Below the pieces are notes generated by a model that ran no database searches, was not told the DNA's origin, and was given only the letters and a program-made list of their open reading frames with translations. Below are positions 1-8,027 of a stretch of 64,000 nt of DNA, piece by piece. Origin of the DNA: Methylopila capsulata (GTDB taxonomy: Bacteria > Pseudomonadota > Alphaproteobacteria > Rhizobiales > Methylopilaceae); NCBI RefSeq assembly GCF_016907975.1, contig NZ_JAFBCY010000003.1, positions 248,001-312,000 on the forward strand, in the 5' to 3' direction. The translations under genes and the position numbers were made by a program. Each line of letters opens with the position of its first letter. The stretch's first letter is position 1.

Positions 1-480
1 CATGGTGGCCATCCACTCGCCGGAGACGAGCTTGGCGAGGTAGGTCGCCTTCAGCTCCTCCGAAGCGTGGGCCTCCAGCGCCTCGAGCGCGCCTTGCGTC
101 AGCATCGGCCCGAGGCCGAAGGCGATGGAGCCCTCGTGCCAAAGCTCGGTCAGCGCCGCCCAGACCGAGAGCGGCAACCCCTGGCCGCCGTGGTCCTCGG
201 AGGCGAGCGTCCCGTTCCAGCCGGCCTCGCGCCAGCGGCGGTAGGCGTCGGCCCAGCCCGGCGGCGTCGTGACCTTGCCGTCGGCGAAGCGCGCGCCCTG
301 GCGGTCTCCGGCCTTCGCCAGCGGCTCCAGCACCTCGGCCGCGAAGGCGCCGGCCTGGCCGATCACGGCGGCGACGGTCTCCGCGTCGAGGTCGCCGTAC
401 ACCCCGTCCTCCCGCGCCGCGGCGAAGCCTGCGGCGTCGAGCGCGAACAGGATGTCGGCGACGGGGGCGCGGTAGGCCAT
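1..480 (-). CDS. Acyl-CoA dehydrogenase, N-terminal part (cut by window edge)
   Basis: The visible 160 residues start MAYRAPVADILFAL and continue through the helical N-terminal domain of a long-form acyl-CoA dehydrogenase. The start resembles the MPYRAPV/IxDILFxL opening of the roughly 590-residue DmdC-like (3-methylmercaptopropionyl-CoA dehydrogenase) branch. Family members are FAD enzymes that introduce an alpha-beta double bond into acyl-CoA substrates. The catalytic base and most of the flavin site lie beyond the left edge, so substrate cannot be judged. The gene is divergent from the downstream tsaC-like gene, with about 110 bp between the two starts. Confidence 0.85.
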   Translation of the reverse strand, partial: MAYRAPVADILFALDAAGFAAAREDGVYGDLDAETVAAVIGQAGAFAAEVLEPLAKAGDRQGARFADGKVTTPPGWADAYRRWREAGWNGTLASEDHGGQGLPLSVWAALTELWHEGSIAFGLGPMLTQGALEALEAHASEELKATYLAKLVSGEWMATM

Positions 481-590
481 GGGCTGAACTCTCCTGAAGC
501 CTCGAAAGCCAAGGCGCTCTTGACGGCGCCGAGGGCCTTGGGGCAATGCCGGGCGGCGGCTCGGGGCCGTGCGGGCGAGCTTAGGGCGCG

Positions 591-1598
591 ATGACGACGG
601 ATAAAGAGGCAAGCGCGGAGGCGCAGTCAGGCTTTCGTCGCACGGCGCGGCTTGCGCCGGCCGACGCCGCGACCGCCGGCGCGCTGCTCGCCGCGGGCCG
701 CCTCGTCGCCTTCCCGACCGAGACCGTCTACGGCCTCGGGGCCGACGCGACCGACGCCGGCGCGGTCGCCGACCTCTACGCCGCCAAGGGCCGCCCCGCG
801 TTCAATCCGCTGATCTCGCACGTCCCGAGCGCGCCGGACGCGATGCGGCTCGGCCGCTTCGACGCCCACGCCCGCGTGCTGGCCGAGGCGTTCTGGCCGG
901 GCCCGCTGACGCTGGTCGTGCCCGTCACCGAGGATTGCCCGGTGTCCGATCTCGCCCGCGCCGGCCTCGCCACGCTCGCGCTTCGGGTGCCGGCGCATCC
1001 GCTGGCGCGCGCGGTGCTCGCCGCCGCCGGCCGGCCGATCGCGGCGCCCTCCGCCAACCGCTCGGGCCGCGTCAGCCCCACGACGGCCGCCCACGTGTTC
1101 GACGACCTCGCGGGCCGCATCGACGCCGTGCTCGACGGCGGCGCAACGCACGTCGGCGTTGAATCCACCATCGTCGCGTGCTTCGGGGCCGAGGTCCGCA
1201 TGCTCCGCCCCGGCGGCGTCTCCCGCGCCGAGCTCGAACGCGTCCTTGGCCGCCCGCTCGACGGCGACGTCGCCGACGACGCCGCGCGACCGCTCGCGCC
1301 CGGCCGCCTGCTGTCGCACTACGCCCCCGCAGCCCCCGTCCGGCTGGACGCGACCGAAGTCCGCCCCGGCGAGGCGCTGCTCGCCTTCGGCCCGCTCGTT
1401 CCCGGCGCGGAGAGCGCGACCGCGGTCGAAAACCTCAGCCCGACCGGCGACCTGCGGGAAGCCGCCGCCAACCTGTTCGCGGCGCTCCGCCGGCTCGACG
1501 CCGCCGGCCCCGCGGCGATCGCGGTCGCGCCGATCCCGAGCGACGGCCTCGGCGAGGCCATCCGCGACCGCCTGGAGCGCGCCGCGGCCCCGCGCTGA
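591..1598 (+). CDS. tsaC: L-threonylcarbamoyladenylate synthase, two-domain Sua5 type
   Basis: This enzyme makes threonylcarbamoyl-AMP from threonine, bicarbonate and ATP, the first step of the universal t6A37 modification of ANN-decoding tRNAs. The YrdC fold is plain in residues 20-205, with FPTETVYGLG, AAKGRPAFNPL and APSANRSG. A shorter C-terminal Sua5 domain follows (PGRLLSHYAP at about 240-250). At 335 residues it has the length of two-domain Sua5/TsaC2 proteins rather than the roughly 190 of E. coli TsaC. The start is an ATG about 110 bp from the divergent dehydrogenase start. Confidence 0.93.
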   Translation: MTTDKEASAEAQSGFRRTARLAPADAATAGALLAAGRLVAFPTETVYGLGADATDAGAVADLYAAKGRPAFNPLISHVPSAPDAMRLGRFDAHARVLAEAFWPGPLTLVVPVTEDCPVSDLARAGLATLALRVPAHPLARAVLAAAGRPIAAPSANRSGRVSPTTAAHVFDDLAGRIDAVLDGGATHVGVESTIVACFGAEVRMLRPGGVSRAELERVLGRPLDGDVADDAARPLAPGRLLSHYAPAAPVRLDATEVRPGEALLAFGPLVPGAESATAVENLSPTGDLREAAANLFAALRRLDAAGPAAIAVAPIPSDGLGEAIRDRLERAAAPR

Positions 1599-1706
1599 GC
1601 GGCGGGATCGCCGCGGGCTTAGGGGCTCCGGGACGCGGCCCGGAGCGACGCAGCGGGTGGCCCTGACGGCCGCCTAGGCCTTCAACCCTCCCGCGATCCG
1701 TGCCAC

Positions 1707-3152
1707 ATGACGCTCGATCCACGGAGGCTTCCCATGTCGCCCGAGCTCGCCGCCCGCTTCGCAGCCCTGGTCTCAGCCCGCGACGTGCTGGACGCCGACG
1801 CCGCAAAACCCAAGCTCTCGGAGCCGCGCGGGCTCTACCGCGGCAAGGCGGCGCTCGTCCTCACGCCGCGCTCGACCGAGGAGGTCGCGGCCATCGTGCG
1901 GCTGGCGCATGAGACGGGCACGGTGGTGGTCCCCCAGGGCGGCAACACCGGCCTCGTCGGCGGCCAGACGCCGGACGGAAGCGGCGAGGCGATCCTGCTC
2001 TCCACCGCCAAGCTCGACCGCATCCGCGAGGTCGACGCCGAGGGCGACCTGATGGTGGTGGAGGCCGGCGTCACGCTCGCCCGCGCCCAGGACGCCGCGG
2101 CCGAGGTCGGGCGGCTGTTTCCGCTGAGCCTCGGGTCCGAGGGAACCTGCACGGTCGGCGGCAACGTCGCGACCAACGCCGGCGGCACGGCCGTGCTCGC
2201 CTACGGCAACACCCGCGACCTCGTGCTCGGCGTCGAGGCGGTGTTGCCGGACGGACGGATCTGGAACGGCCTCCGCCGCCTGCGCAAGGACAACACCGGC
2301 TACGACCTCAAGCACCTGTTCATCGGCTCGGAGGGCTCGCTCGGGATCGTGACGGCCGTGGTGCTGAAGCTGTTCCCGGCGCCGCGCGAGACCGCGACCG
2401 CCTTCGTCGGCCTCGCCTCCCCCCATGCGGCGCTGGAGCTGTTTCGCATCGCCCGCGCCCACGCCGGCCCCGCGCTCACCGGCTGCGAGATCATCCCGCG
2501 CATCGGGATCGAGTTCGCGCTGAAGCACCTCGACGGCGCGCGCGACCCGCTCGCCGAGCCGCACCCCTGGAACCTGCTGCTGGAGCTGTCGTCGCCTCTG
2601 TCGGTGGGCCTCGCCGCCACCATGGAGGCGATCCTGGAGGAGGGCTTCTCGAAGGATATCCTGCAGGACGCGACCATCGCCGCCTCCGGCGACCAGGCGG
2701 CCGCCTTCTGGCGCATCCGCATGGGGCTGTCCGAGGTGCAGGGCCACGAGGGCGGCTCGATCAAGCACGACGTCTCGGTTCCGCTCGGCTCCGTCGCGGT
2801 CTTCATCGAGGAGGCGACGGCCGCGGTCGAGGCCCATGCGCCGGGCGCCCGCGTGGTGGCCTTCGGCCATCTCGGCGACGGCAACATCCACTTCAACGTC
2901 AGCCAGCCTGTGGGCGCCGACAAGGCGACGTTCCTCGCCGGCTGGGACGCAATGAACCGCGTGGCCCACGCGGTCGTCCACGCCCACCACGGCTCGGTCG
3001 CGGCCGAGCACGGCGTCGGTCGGCTGAAGCGAAACCTGCTCCGCGAAGTAAAAACCGACGTCGAACTCGATCTGATGCGTATGGTTAAGAAAGCGCTCGA
3101 TCCGAAGGGGCTGTTTAACCCCGGAGTAATACTTGAAGAAACGCAGTCTTAA
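1707..3152 (+). CDS. FAD-binding D-2-hydroxyacid dehydrogenase (D-2-hydroxyglutarate dehydrogenase-like)
   Basis: A 481-residue flavoprotein of the VAO/PCMH family. The FAD-binding half carries PQGGNTGLVGGQTP near residue 75 and a GSEGSLGIVT segment. The C-terminal half has the FAD-oxidase_C signature HLGDGNIHFN and the AEHGVGRLKR motif. PxGGNTGLxGG is characteristic of D-2-hydroxyglutarate and D-lactate dehydrogenases, which oxidise D-2-hydroxyacids to 2-oxoacids and pass electrons to a flavoprotein, cytochrome or quinone. The exact substrate is not decidable from sequence. An in-frame ATG at 1734 (MSPELAARF) is an equally plausible start. It differs from glcD at 60.8-62.2 kb, which has its own partner subunits. 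Confidence 0.88.
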   Translation: MTLDPRRLPMSPELAARFAALVSARDVLDADAAKPKLSEPRGLYRGKAALVLTPRSTEEVAAIVRLAHETGTVVVPQGGNTGLVGGQTPDGSGEAILLSTAKLDRIREVDAEGDLMVVEAGVTLARAQDAAAEVGRLFPLSLGSEGTCTVGGNVATNAGGTAVLAYGNTRDLVLGVEAVLPDGRIWNGLRRLRKDNTGYDLKHLFIGSEGSLGIVTAVVLKLFPAPRETATAFVGLASPHAALELFRIARAHAGPALTGCEIIPRIGIEFALKHLDGARDPLAEPHPWNLLLELSSPLSVGLAATMEAILEEGFSKDILQDATIAASGDQAAAFWRIRMGLSEVQGHEGGSIKHDVSVPLGSVAVFIEEATAAVEAHAPGARVVAFGHLGDGNIHFNVSQPVGADKATFLAGWDAMNRVAHAVVHAHHGSVAAEHGVGRLKRNLLREVKTDVELDLMRMVKKALDPKGLFNPGVILEETQS

Positions 3153-3203
3153 CGCCGACTGAGTCACGACAGGGGCGACAGTTTCTCCGACCGGAGCCGC
3201 CCG

Positions 3204-3542
3204 ATGCCGATGACCCGACTGGCCGGCCGTCTGATGTTCGCGATCGTGCTTCAGATCATAGCGACCAACGGCGTGCGCGCGGCCGACGCCGCCTACTCCT
3301 CCGGAGCCTATCGCTACGGCGGCGTCGACGACCGCTGCGGGCGGCCCGAGGTCGTCGAGACCAAATACAAGGAACAGATCTGCTACGCGGGCGAGAGCGG
3401 CTACGGCTATGCCGCCTGCCGCTGGGTCAAGCGCACCTACGCCGTCCGCATCCCCGCCGAATGCGCGCGTCCTCCGGTGCTCGAAGACGCCTACCGCATC
3501 GAACGCCCCCGCCACGAGCGCGCGCTCTCGACCAAGGGCTGA
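3204..3542 (+). CDS. Small secreted hypothetical protein
   Basis: A 112-residue protein beginning with a typical Sec signal peptide (hydrophobic core LMFAIVLQIIATNGV, cleavage probably after VRAA near residue 27). The mature part is rich in Tyr and Arg and has four Cys (DDRCGR, QICYAG, AACRW, AECARP), so disulfides in the periplasm are likely. A GGAG lies just ahead of the ATG. I do not recognise the family. It looks like the short cysteine-containing periplasmic proteins common in Rhizobiales. It follows the flavoprotein gene by 51 bp, but no functional link is evident. Confidence 0.7.
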   Translation: MPMTRLAGRLMFAIVLQIIATNGVRAADAAYSSGAYRYGGVDDRCGRPEVVETKYKEQICYAGESGYGYAACRWVKRTYAVRIPAECARPPVLEDAYRIERPRHERALSTKG

Positions 3543-3559
3543 CCCTGCGCGTCAGCTTT

Positions 3560-3690
3560 GACAGGGTGATGCGCGCAAACCCGGGCGCATCATGCTTCGG
3601 CTTTTCCGTGGCATCCAGGGTTCGGTTGACGCGTGCCAGATGACCAGCCTGGATTCCCCGGATAAACCCGGGAGTGACAAACGTCTTCGA
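3560..3690. repeat. Intergenic palindromic repeat, left border of the accessory island
   Basis: The gap between 3543 and 3773 has no gene. It contains a perfect 8-bp inverted repeat, TGATGCGC / GCGCATCA (3568-3575 and 3585-3592). A longer imperfect one follows, pairing ATCCAGG (3613-3619) with CCTGGAT (3648-3654) and then CCCCGGATAAACCCGGG. The CCTGGATTCCCCGG...CCCGGG wording resembles palindromic interspersed elements frequent between genes in Rhizobiales chromosomes. The first hairpin could also stop transcription of the upstream secreted-protein gene, although no T-tract follows. Confidence 0.5.
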
Positions 3691-3773
3691 CCGCGACGAC
3701 TGTTCTCCCGCACTCGGTCGCCGTGCGGGACCCATGTCTTCGAAGCCGTCTCAGGCGGCGCTAGGAAGAGAGG

Positions 3774-4289
3774 ATGATGGGCGCTGTTTTTTCTCAGTGT
3801 GGACGTTACCGCTATCGCCTCGATCGCCATATCGGCGGCGGCGGCCCCCCCGTGACCTTCATCCTACATAACCCCAGCACGGCTGATGCCGTCGCGGATG
3901 ATCCAACCCTTCGTCGCGCTATGGGCTTCGCGCGTAAGTGGGGGTGCGACCGGCTGGTTTTGGTTAACCCTTGGGCAAGGGTCGCCACCAAGCCGAACGA
4001 GCTTTGGATAACCTCCGATCCTGTCGGGCCGGAGAACGACGCATACATTGACCAAGCGATCGGAGAAATGATTCAACAGGGAGGGTTTTTAGTTTGCGCT
4101 TGGGGGGTGATTCGGCCGCCAAAGCCGGTCTGGCCAGTGGCGGTGAAGCGAGTTTTATCCATCCGAGAGAGGCTCAGAGCGTGCAGTGCCGACGTCCGTG
4201 CTCTTGGTCTCAATAATGACGGCTCGCCAAAGCATCCGCTCTATCTTCGTGCAGATGCCACACCTGCGACTTGGGCGCTTCCTGGGTAG
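3774..4289 (+). CDS. DUF1643 domain protein
   Basis: A 171-residue protein matching the DUF1643 family from start to end. Visible features are CGRYRYRLDR, ILHNPSTADAVADDPTLRRAMGFARKWG, LVNPWARVATKPNEL and the closing LGLNNDGSPKHPLYL. The family has no established biochemical role and is common on plasmids, prophages and accessory islands. Tandem ATGs (3774, 3777) follow a strong purine-rich ribosome site (AGGAAGAGAGG). Base composition is clearly less GC-rich than the flanking core genes. It leads a rightward cluster with the next two genes. Confidence 0.85.
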   Translation: MMGAVFSQCGRYRYRLDRHIGGGGPPVTFILHNPSTADAVADDPTLRRAMGFARKWGCDRLVLVNPWARVATKPNELWITSDPVGPENDAYIDQAIGEMIQQGGFLVCAWGVIRPPKPVWPVAVKRVLSIRERLRACSADVRALGLNNDGSPKHPLYLRADATPATWALPG

Positions 4290-4346
4290 CGTCCGTCTCG
4301 TGACGCAGCCGTGCTTGATAGCGAACGGCATAGGGGAGCATTTCCG

Positions 4347-4877
4347 GTGATCCGGCTAAGACCCATTCGTAACGAGACGCTATATCTATCTCCGGACGAT
4401 TTGTTGCGCCTGCAAAAGGAGCAGCACAAACACGACTGCAGAAACCATGCCGACATTCACAGCCTGCACAAAGTCGAGCGGCTAAAGCACTACGGTTTGC
4501 ATTTTTGCAAGTATTTGGGTCGATTGGCGCGAAGCAGCGAAGCCGTTGACGTTCAACCAACTCTGACCGATGCCTTTTTGGTTGCCCTCAGCGCTGCCAA
4601 TACGTTGCATCAGGATCTTTCAAGGTTGACGTTCCCTTACAAGTCGCTAGCGACGAAAGAAGCCTTTTACACGTTTGCCGACGCTGCTGGACGGTTTGCC
4701 GACGCGTGCGAGAAGATCGATCATATTGAAGAATTTGTTGAGATGGCGCGTGCTGCCAATCGCGACATTATCGTTTGCATAGGTTCTATGGCTTTAGATC
4801 TTCAGTTTGACTTGCAGAAATCAATAAAGGACCGCAGATCGCAACTGCGAGAGCGCGCTTTTTACATCGAGGATTAG
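4347..4877 (+). CDS. Helical hypothetical protein paired with a dCTP-deaminase-like gene
   Basis: A 176-residue, predicted mostly alpha-helical protein with no domain I can name. Recognisable blocks are HADIHSLHKVERLKHYGLHF, CKYLGRLAR and a C-terminal FADACEKIDHIEEFVEMARA stretch. The His-rich N-terminal block and helical bundle faintly recall MazG-type all-alpha nucleotide pyrophosphohydrolases, but the EExxE metal motif is not evident. The GTG at 4347 is preferred over the upstream GTG at 4311 because AGGGGAG sits 8 bases ahead of it. It ends 5 bp before the next gene, so the two are almost certainly co-transcribed. Composition is AT-rich, suggesting transfer. Confidence 0.6.
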   Translation: MIRLRPIRNETLYLSPDDLLRLQKEQHKHDCRNHADIHSLHKVERLKHYGLHFCKYLGRLARSSEAVDVQPTLTDAFLVALSAANTLHQDLSRLTFPYKSLATKEAFYTFADAAGRFADACEKIDHIEEFVEMARAANRDIIVCIGSMALDLQFDLQKSIKDRRSQLRERAFYIED

Positions 4878-4882
4878 CGCTT

Positions 4883-5587
4883 ATGGCGTTCTGGAGTGAC
4901 AAGACCTGGAACGATCTCGATGTAACAACATCCCCAGTCCGTCCGTTCAAGAAGAAGCGCATAGACGACTCGAACTATCTCCTTTCAATTGGGGAGGAGA
5001 TTTATGTTTCTTCGCCAGATTCTAAGAACAATGTTAAAAAACTTAGTGATAATGAAAGTTTTTCTATAGATCCTGGACAATTTGCATTCTTATTGACCGA
5101 AGAAGAAATTATAATACCGTTCGATAAAATAGGCTTCATCTCCATAAGAGCTTCCGTAAAATTCAATGGGTTGGTGAATATTTCGGGCTTCCACGTCGAC
5201 CCCGGCTACAAAGGAAAGCTGATATTCGCCGTTTTCAACGCCGGCCCTATTCGAATACATCTTCGTCGAGGCGAGGACATATTCCCCCTATGGATAGCTG
5301 ATCTTGATAGACCCTCAACAAGAACAGAATATAAGAAGGGGCACTATAATATTCCATCGAAGTTAATAAACCAGATATCTGGTGATTTTACAACTGCTTA
5401 TCAACTTTCTGAGCAAATAAAGTCTGCTAGAAAGGATATAGATGAACTTAAGTCATTCAACTTTTATTCTAAGATAATAATAGGGCTGCTACTGCTGGTG
5501 CTTTCGCCGTATATTAAAAGCACAATTGATAAAACTTTAAGGACTCCTGAAGCAGCCCAAGTTCAAACAAAAGACGGAGCAAACTAG
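4883..5587 (+). CDS. Membrane-anchored dCTP-deaminase/dUTPase-fold protein lacking the deaminase Glu
   Basis: A 234-residue protein. Residues 55-150 have the dCTP deaminase/dUTPase trimeric beta fold, marked by GFHVDPGYKGKL (102-113) and the FNAGP turn (118-122). By manual alignment with E. coli Dcd, the catalytic Glu of VLEFYN is Ala116 here, and the SSxAR segment becomes RASVK. The Asp of HVDPGY (D106) is kept. After a helical, probably coiled-coil linker (about 168-192) comes one transmembrane segment (about 195-212) and a short polar tail. A soluble domain held at the membrane and probably unable to deaminate fits a nucleotide sensor or dUTPase-like role better than biosynthesis. Strongly AT-rich, the most atypical gene of the window's left half. 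Confidence 0.75.
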   Translation: MAFWSDKTWNDLDVTTSPVRPFKKKRIDDSNYLLSIGEEIYVSSPDSKNNVKKLSDNESFSIDPGQFAFLLTEEEIIIPFDKIGFISIRASVKFNGLVNISGFHVDPGYKGKLIFAVFNAGPIRIHLRRGEDIFPLWIADLDRPSTRTEYKKGHYNIPSKLINQISGDFTTAYQLSEQIKSARKDIDELKSFNFYSKIIIGLLLLVLSPYIKSTIDKTLRTPEAAQVQTKDGAN

Positions 5588-5819
5588 TTCGGATTTTTGC
5601 GGTAAATCTATTTCTTACGTAGATTTTGTGGGTTTAGCCTGTTGATCTGCGAGTGGCTTAGCCTTGACCAGCCTGCGGATACGGTAAGCGAGGAACCACG
5701 CCGTCTGATACTGGACCTATAGGATGCGGCGCAGTTGGTGGGCGCTTATCCAGACAGACTAAAACAAAGTCGCGGGTGCCCGGCTCCGCCGGCCACCTCT
5801 GTCCAGAACAACCGCCGCT
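5588..5819. other. Gene-free right border of the accessory island
   Basis: About 230 bp without a credible gene. The first 60 bp keep the AT-rich composition of the preceding gene and the rest drifts back towards core GC. Near 5780-5800 an imperfect hairpin (GTGCCCGG / CCGGCCAC) is followed, read leftward, by TTTGTTTTAG. This is a plausible terminator for the leftward SRAP gene that ends at 5820. No integrase, tRNA end or direct repeat marking an attachment site was seen. Confidence 0.4.
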
Positions 5820-6527
5820 TCAGATCAGCCGCGGCTGCGCGTCGGCGACGGGCTCCGCGATCGCCGGCGCGGGCTCCTGCACCTCGGGGCCGTCGTTCGT
5901 CGTCTGGTTGACGCGCGCGCCCACCGTCACCGTTTCGAAGGTTCCGACCGGCGCCGGGTGCAGGCCGCGCAGCGCAAGGCTGCGGCCGTCGACGCGGGTG
6001 TCGAGCCAGGCCTCCCAGGCCTCCGGCGGCAGGACCGCGGGCATCCGGTCATGCACCATGGCGAGATCGGGGCTCGCCGTCACCGTCACGATGGCGACCG
6101 ACCTCAAAGCCTCGCCGTCCGGCCGCTTCCAGCTTTCCCAGATCCCGGCGAACATGACGGGCTCCCGGTCCGGCCGACGGATGAGATAGGGCTGCTTGAA
6201 GCGCCCCACCGCGCGCCACTCGTACCAGCCGTCCGCCGGCACGAGGCAGCGGCGGCGCTGCAGCGCCGAGCGGAAGGCCGGCTTCTGGGCCAGCGTCTCG
6301 GCGCGGGCGTTGAACATCAGCGGACCCGAGGCGAGGTCGGGCGCGAACTCCGGCACGAGGCCCCAGCGGTGGAGCGCGATGCGCCGCGCGCCATCCTCGA
6401 CGAGCGCGACCGGAATCATCTGCGTCGGCGCGATGTTGTACCGCGCGGGAAAGTCCGTCTCGGCGGCGGCGCCGAGCAGCGCTTCGAGCGACCTGCGGCT
6501 CGTGGTTTGGGCGTAGCGACCACACAT
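5820..6527 (-). CDS. yedK: SOS response-associated peptidase (SRAP / YedK, HMCES family)
   Basis: SRAP proteins crosslink to abasic sites in single-stranded DNA through the N-terminal Cys and shield them from cleavage. All hallmark residues are present in this 235-residue protein: Cys2 exposed after Met removal (MCGRYA), the Asn of FNARAET, the Glu of PADGWYEW and the His of VHDRMPAVL. The last 30 residues are a low-complexity Pro/Ala/Glu tail, slightly longer than usual. It is transcribed leftward, away from the 6647 gene. No LexA box was identified by eye. Confidence 0.95.
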   Translation of the reverse strand: MCGRYAQTTSRRSLEALLGAAAETDFPARYNIAPTQMIPVALVEDGARRIALHRWGLVPEFAPDLASGPLMFNARAETLAQKPAFRSALQRRRCLVPADGWYEWRAVGRFKQPYLIRRPDREPVMFAGIWESWKRPDGEALRSVAIVTVTASPDLAMVHDRMPAVLPPEAWEAWLDTRVDGRSLALRGLHPAPVGTFETVTVGARVNQTTNDGPEVQEPAPAIAEPVADAQPRLI

Positions 6528-6646
6528 GCGTAAAACCCCTGAGGCCCTTGCAGGCCGAGGCTTAACTTGCAGGAAACCGAAACGCCACGATCATCTGGCC
6601 CGAAACGCGCGCGAACGACGTCGCGCGCCCCGGAACCTCAGTCTCC

Positions 6647-7114
6647 ATGATCGCCGCCGAGCTTCTCCTGACCGCCCCCGCGCCCGACGCCGACGTCGCG
6701 CTGACGCCGGAGGCGTTGAAGGCCGCGAACGTGCACCCCCTGACCGGGCTCGCCACCGATTACCTCAACCACTTCAACGAAGTCGCCATGCTGCTCGATC
6801 TGCTGGCGGACATGCCGGAGATGCGCGAGGACGTGCTGGCGTGGCGGCCGGCGAGCTACCGCGCGCATTTCGAGCGCTCCGGCTTCCGCGGCCGGGCGAT
6901 CGCCGTCGCCGCCTACGAGGCCGCGCCCGCCCACATCCGCGCGCCCTTCGACGCCACGGTGGCGGCGATCGACGCCAAGCTGACCGAGGTGCAGGCCGCG
7001 CTCGAATCGGCCGACGACGCCGCCGTCATGACGTTCGGGCCGGCGGCGGCGCTGGAGCTGCGCCCGATGCTCGCCCGCGCCGACGCGCTGATCCACGGCG
7101 CCCCCTCGACGTGA
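6647..7114 (+). CDS. Conserved helical hypothetical protein
   Basis: A 155-residue cytoplasmic, predicted helical protein with the block HPLTGLATDYLNHFNEVAMLL near residues 30-50 and WRPASYRAHFERSGFRGR near 68-85. I recognise it only as a conserved alphaproteobacterial protein without assigned function. No signal peptide or membrane segment. Its stop overlaps the GTG start of the NUDIX gene by 4 bp, so the two are translationally coupled and probably used together. Confidence 0.75.
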   Translation: MIAAELLLTAPAPDADVALTPEALKAANVHPLTGLATDYLNHFNEVAMLLDLLADMPEMREDVLAWRPASYRAHFERSGFRGRAIAVAAYEAAPAHIRAPFDATVAAIDAKLTEVQAALESADDAAVMTFGPAAALELRPMLARADALIHGAPST

Positions 7115-7551
7115 GCGACGAGGGAGGACGGCTGCGGCCCCCGCGCCCTCTGCTTGCGGCGAGCCTCGCCTGCTTCCGCGACGGGAAGGTCCTGATCGCC
7201 CGGCGCGGCAAGCCGCCCGCCCTCGGGCTGTGGTCGCTTCCCGGCGGCATGGTGAAGCTCGGTGAAAACGCGGCGGACGCGGCGGTGCGCGAGCTCCACG
7301 AGGAGACCGGCGTGCGGGCGACGGCGGTCGCGCTCGCCGACGTGGTCGAGGTGATCCTGCGCGCGCCCGACGGCGTGGTGGAGCGGCACGTGACGATCCT
7401 CGCCTACGCCGGCCGTTGGCTTGCCGGCGAGGGCGCCACGGGTCCGGAGGCGACCGAGATCGCCTGGGCGCGGCCCGACCGCCTGGGCGCCCTCGAGACG
7501 ACGCCCGGCCTCGCCGCCGTCGTCGCCCGCGCGGCGGCGCTGCTTCCATGA
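7111..7551 (+). CDS. NUDIX hydrolase
   Basis: A 146-residue protein starting at a GTG that overlaps the previous stop (GTGA). It opens with a hydrophobic strand, LLAASLACFRDGKVLIARR, and contains a complete Nudix box: GGMVKLGEN, then AVRELHEETGVRA with the REXXEE catalytic core intact. Family members hydrolyse nucleoside diphosphates linked to another moiety. ADP-ribose pyrophosphatase or a housecleaning role are the usual outcomes for this size, but substrate cannot be assigned. The next downstream ATG (7548) also overlaps its stop. Confidence 0.88.
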   Translation: MSDEGGRLRPPRPLLAASLACFRDGKVLIARRGKPPALGLWSLPGGMVKLGENAADAAVRELHEETGVRATAVALADVVEVILRAPDGVVERHVTILAYAGRWLAGEGATGPEATEIAWARPDRLGALETTPGLAAVVARAAALLP

Positions 7552-7592
7552 CGCGCTTGCGAAGCCCGTGTCCGCGCGCGAGGGTGCGCGCC

Positions 7593-8027
7593 ATGTCCAC
7601 CGTGTCCCGCGCCGCCCTCGCCGGCCTGCTGCTCGCGACGGCGCCCGCCGTCGCCCAGCCGCGCGAGTCCAAGGCGGCGCCCGCCTCGCCGCCGCAGCAG
7701 CCCGCCCCGCAGCCTCCGCCCGCCGCGGCGCCTTACGAGCCCAAGCTGATCCGCCTCGCCGAGACCCTCGGCGCGCTCCATCATCTGCGCGCCGTCTGCA
7801 AGGCGAAGGACGCCGACGTCTGGCGCGACCGCATGTCGGCGCTGATCGCGGCGGAGGCCCTCGCGCCCGAGCGGCGCGACGCCCTCGCCGGCGCCTTCAA
7901 CGCCAGCTACCGAGCCTGGGCGCGCAGCTACCACGCCTGCACCCCCGCGGCCGAGGTCGCGACCGCGCGCTTCCTGCAGGAGGTCTCGGCGATCGCGACC
8001 GAGGTCAACGCCCGCTACGGGCCCTGA
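7593..8027 (+). CDS. TIGR02301 family secreted protein
   Basis: A 144-residue exported protein of the proteobacterial TIGR02301 family, function unknown. The chosen ATG gives an immediate signal peptide (STVSRAALAGLLLATAPAVAQ, cut after AVA), then a Pro/Ala-rich linker. The conserved part is LIRLAETLGALHHLRAVC...WRDRMSALIAAE and the closing YRAWARSYHACTP block with two conserved Cys. An upstream in-frame ATG at 7548 overlaps the NUDIX stop and would add 15 Arg-rich residues. The internal start with GAGGG about 8 bases ahead suits secretion better. Confidence 0.82.
   Translation: MSTVSRAALAGLLLATAPAVAQPRESKAAPASPPQQPAPQPPPAAAPYEPKLIRLAETLGALHHLRAVCKAKDADVWRDRMSALIAAEALAPERRDALAGAFNASYRAWARSYHACTPAAEVATARFLQEVSAIATEVNARYGP

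Noticed and set aside
4311-4346. GTG at 4311 as start of the helical island protein
   Set aside because: It has no ribosome site, whereas the GTG at 4347 has AGGGGAG at good spacing. The extra 12 residues look non-conserved, although this cannot be excluded.
5588-5819. Possible tmRNA or attachment-site remnant next to the island
   Set aside because: No tag-peptide reading frame, tRNA-like ends or direct repeats could be matched by eye. Only a weak hairpin is supportable.
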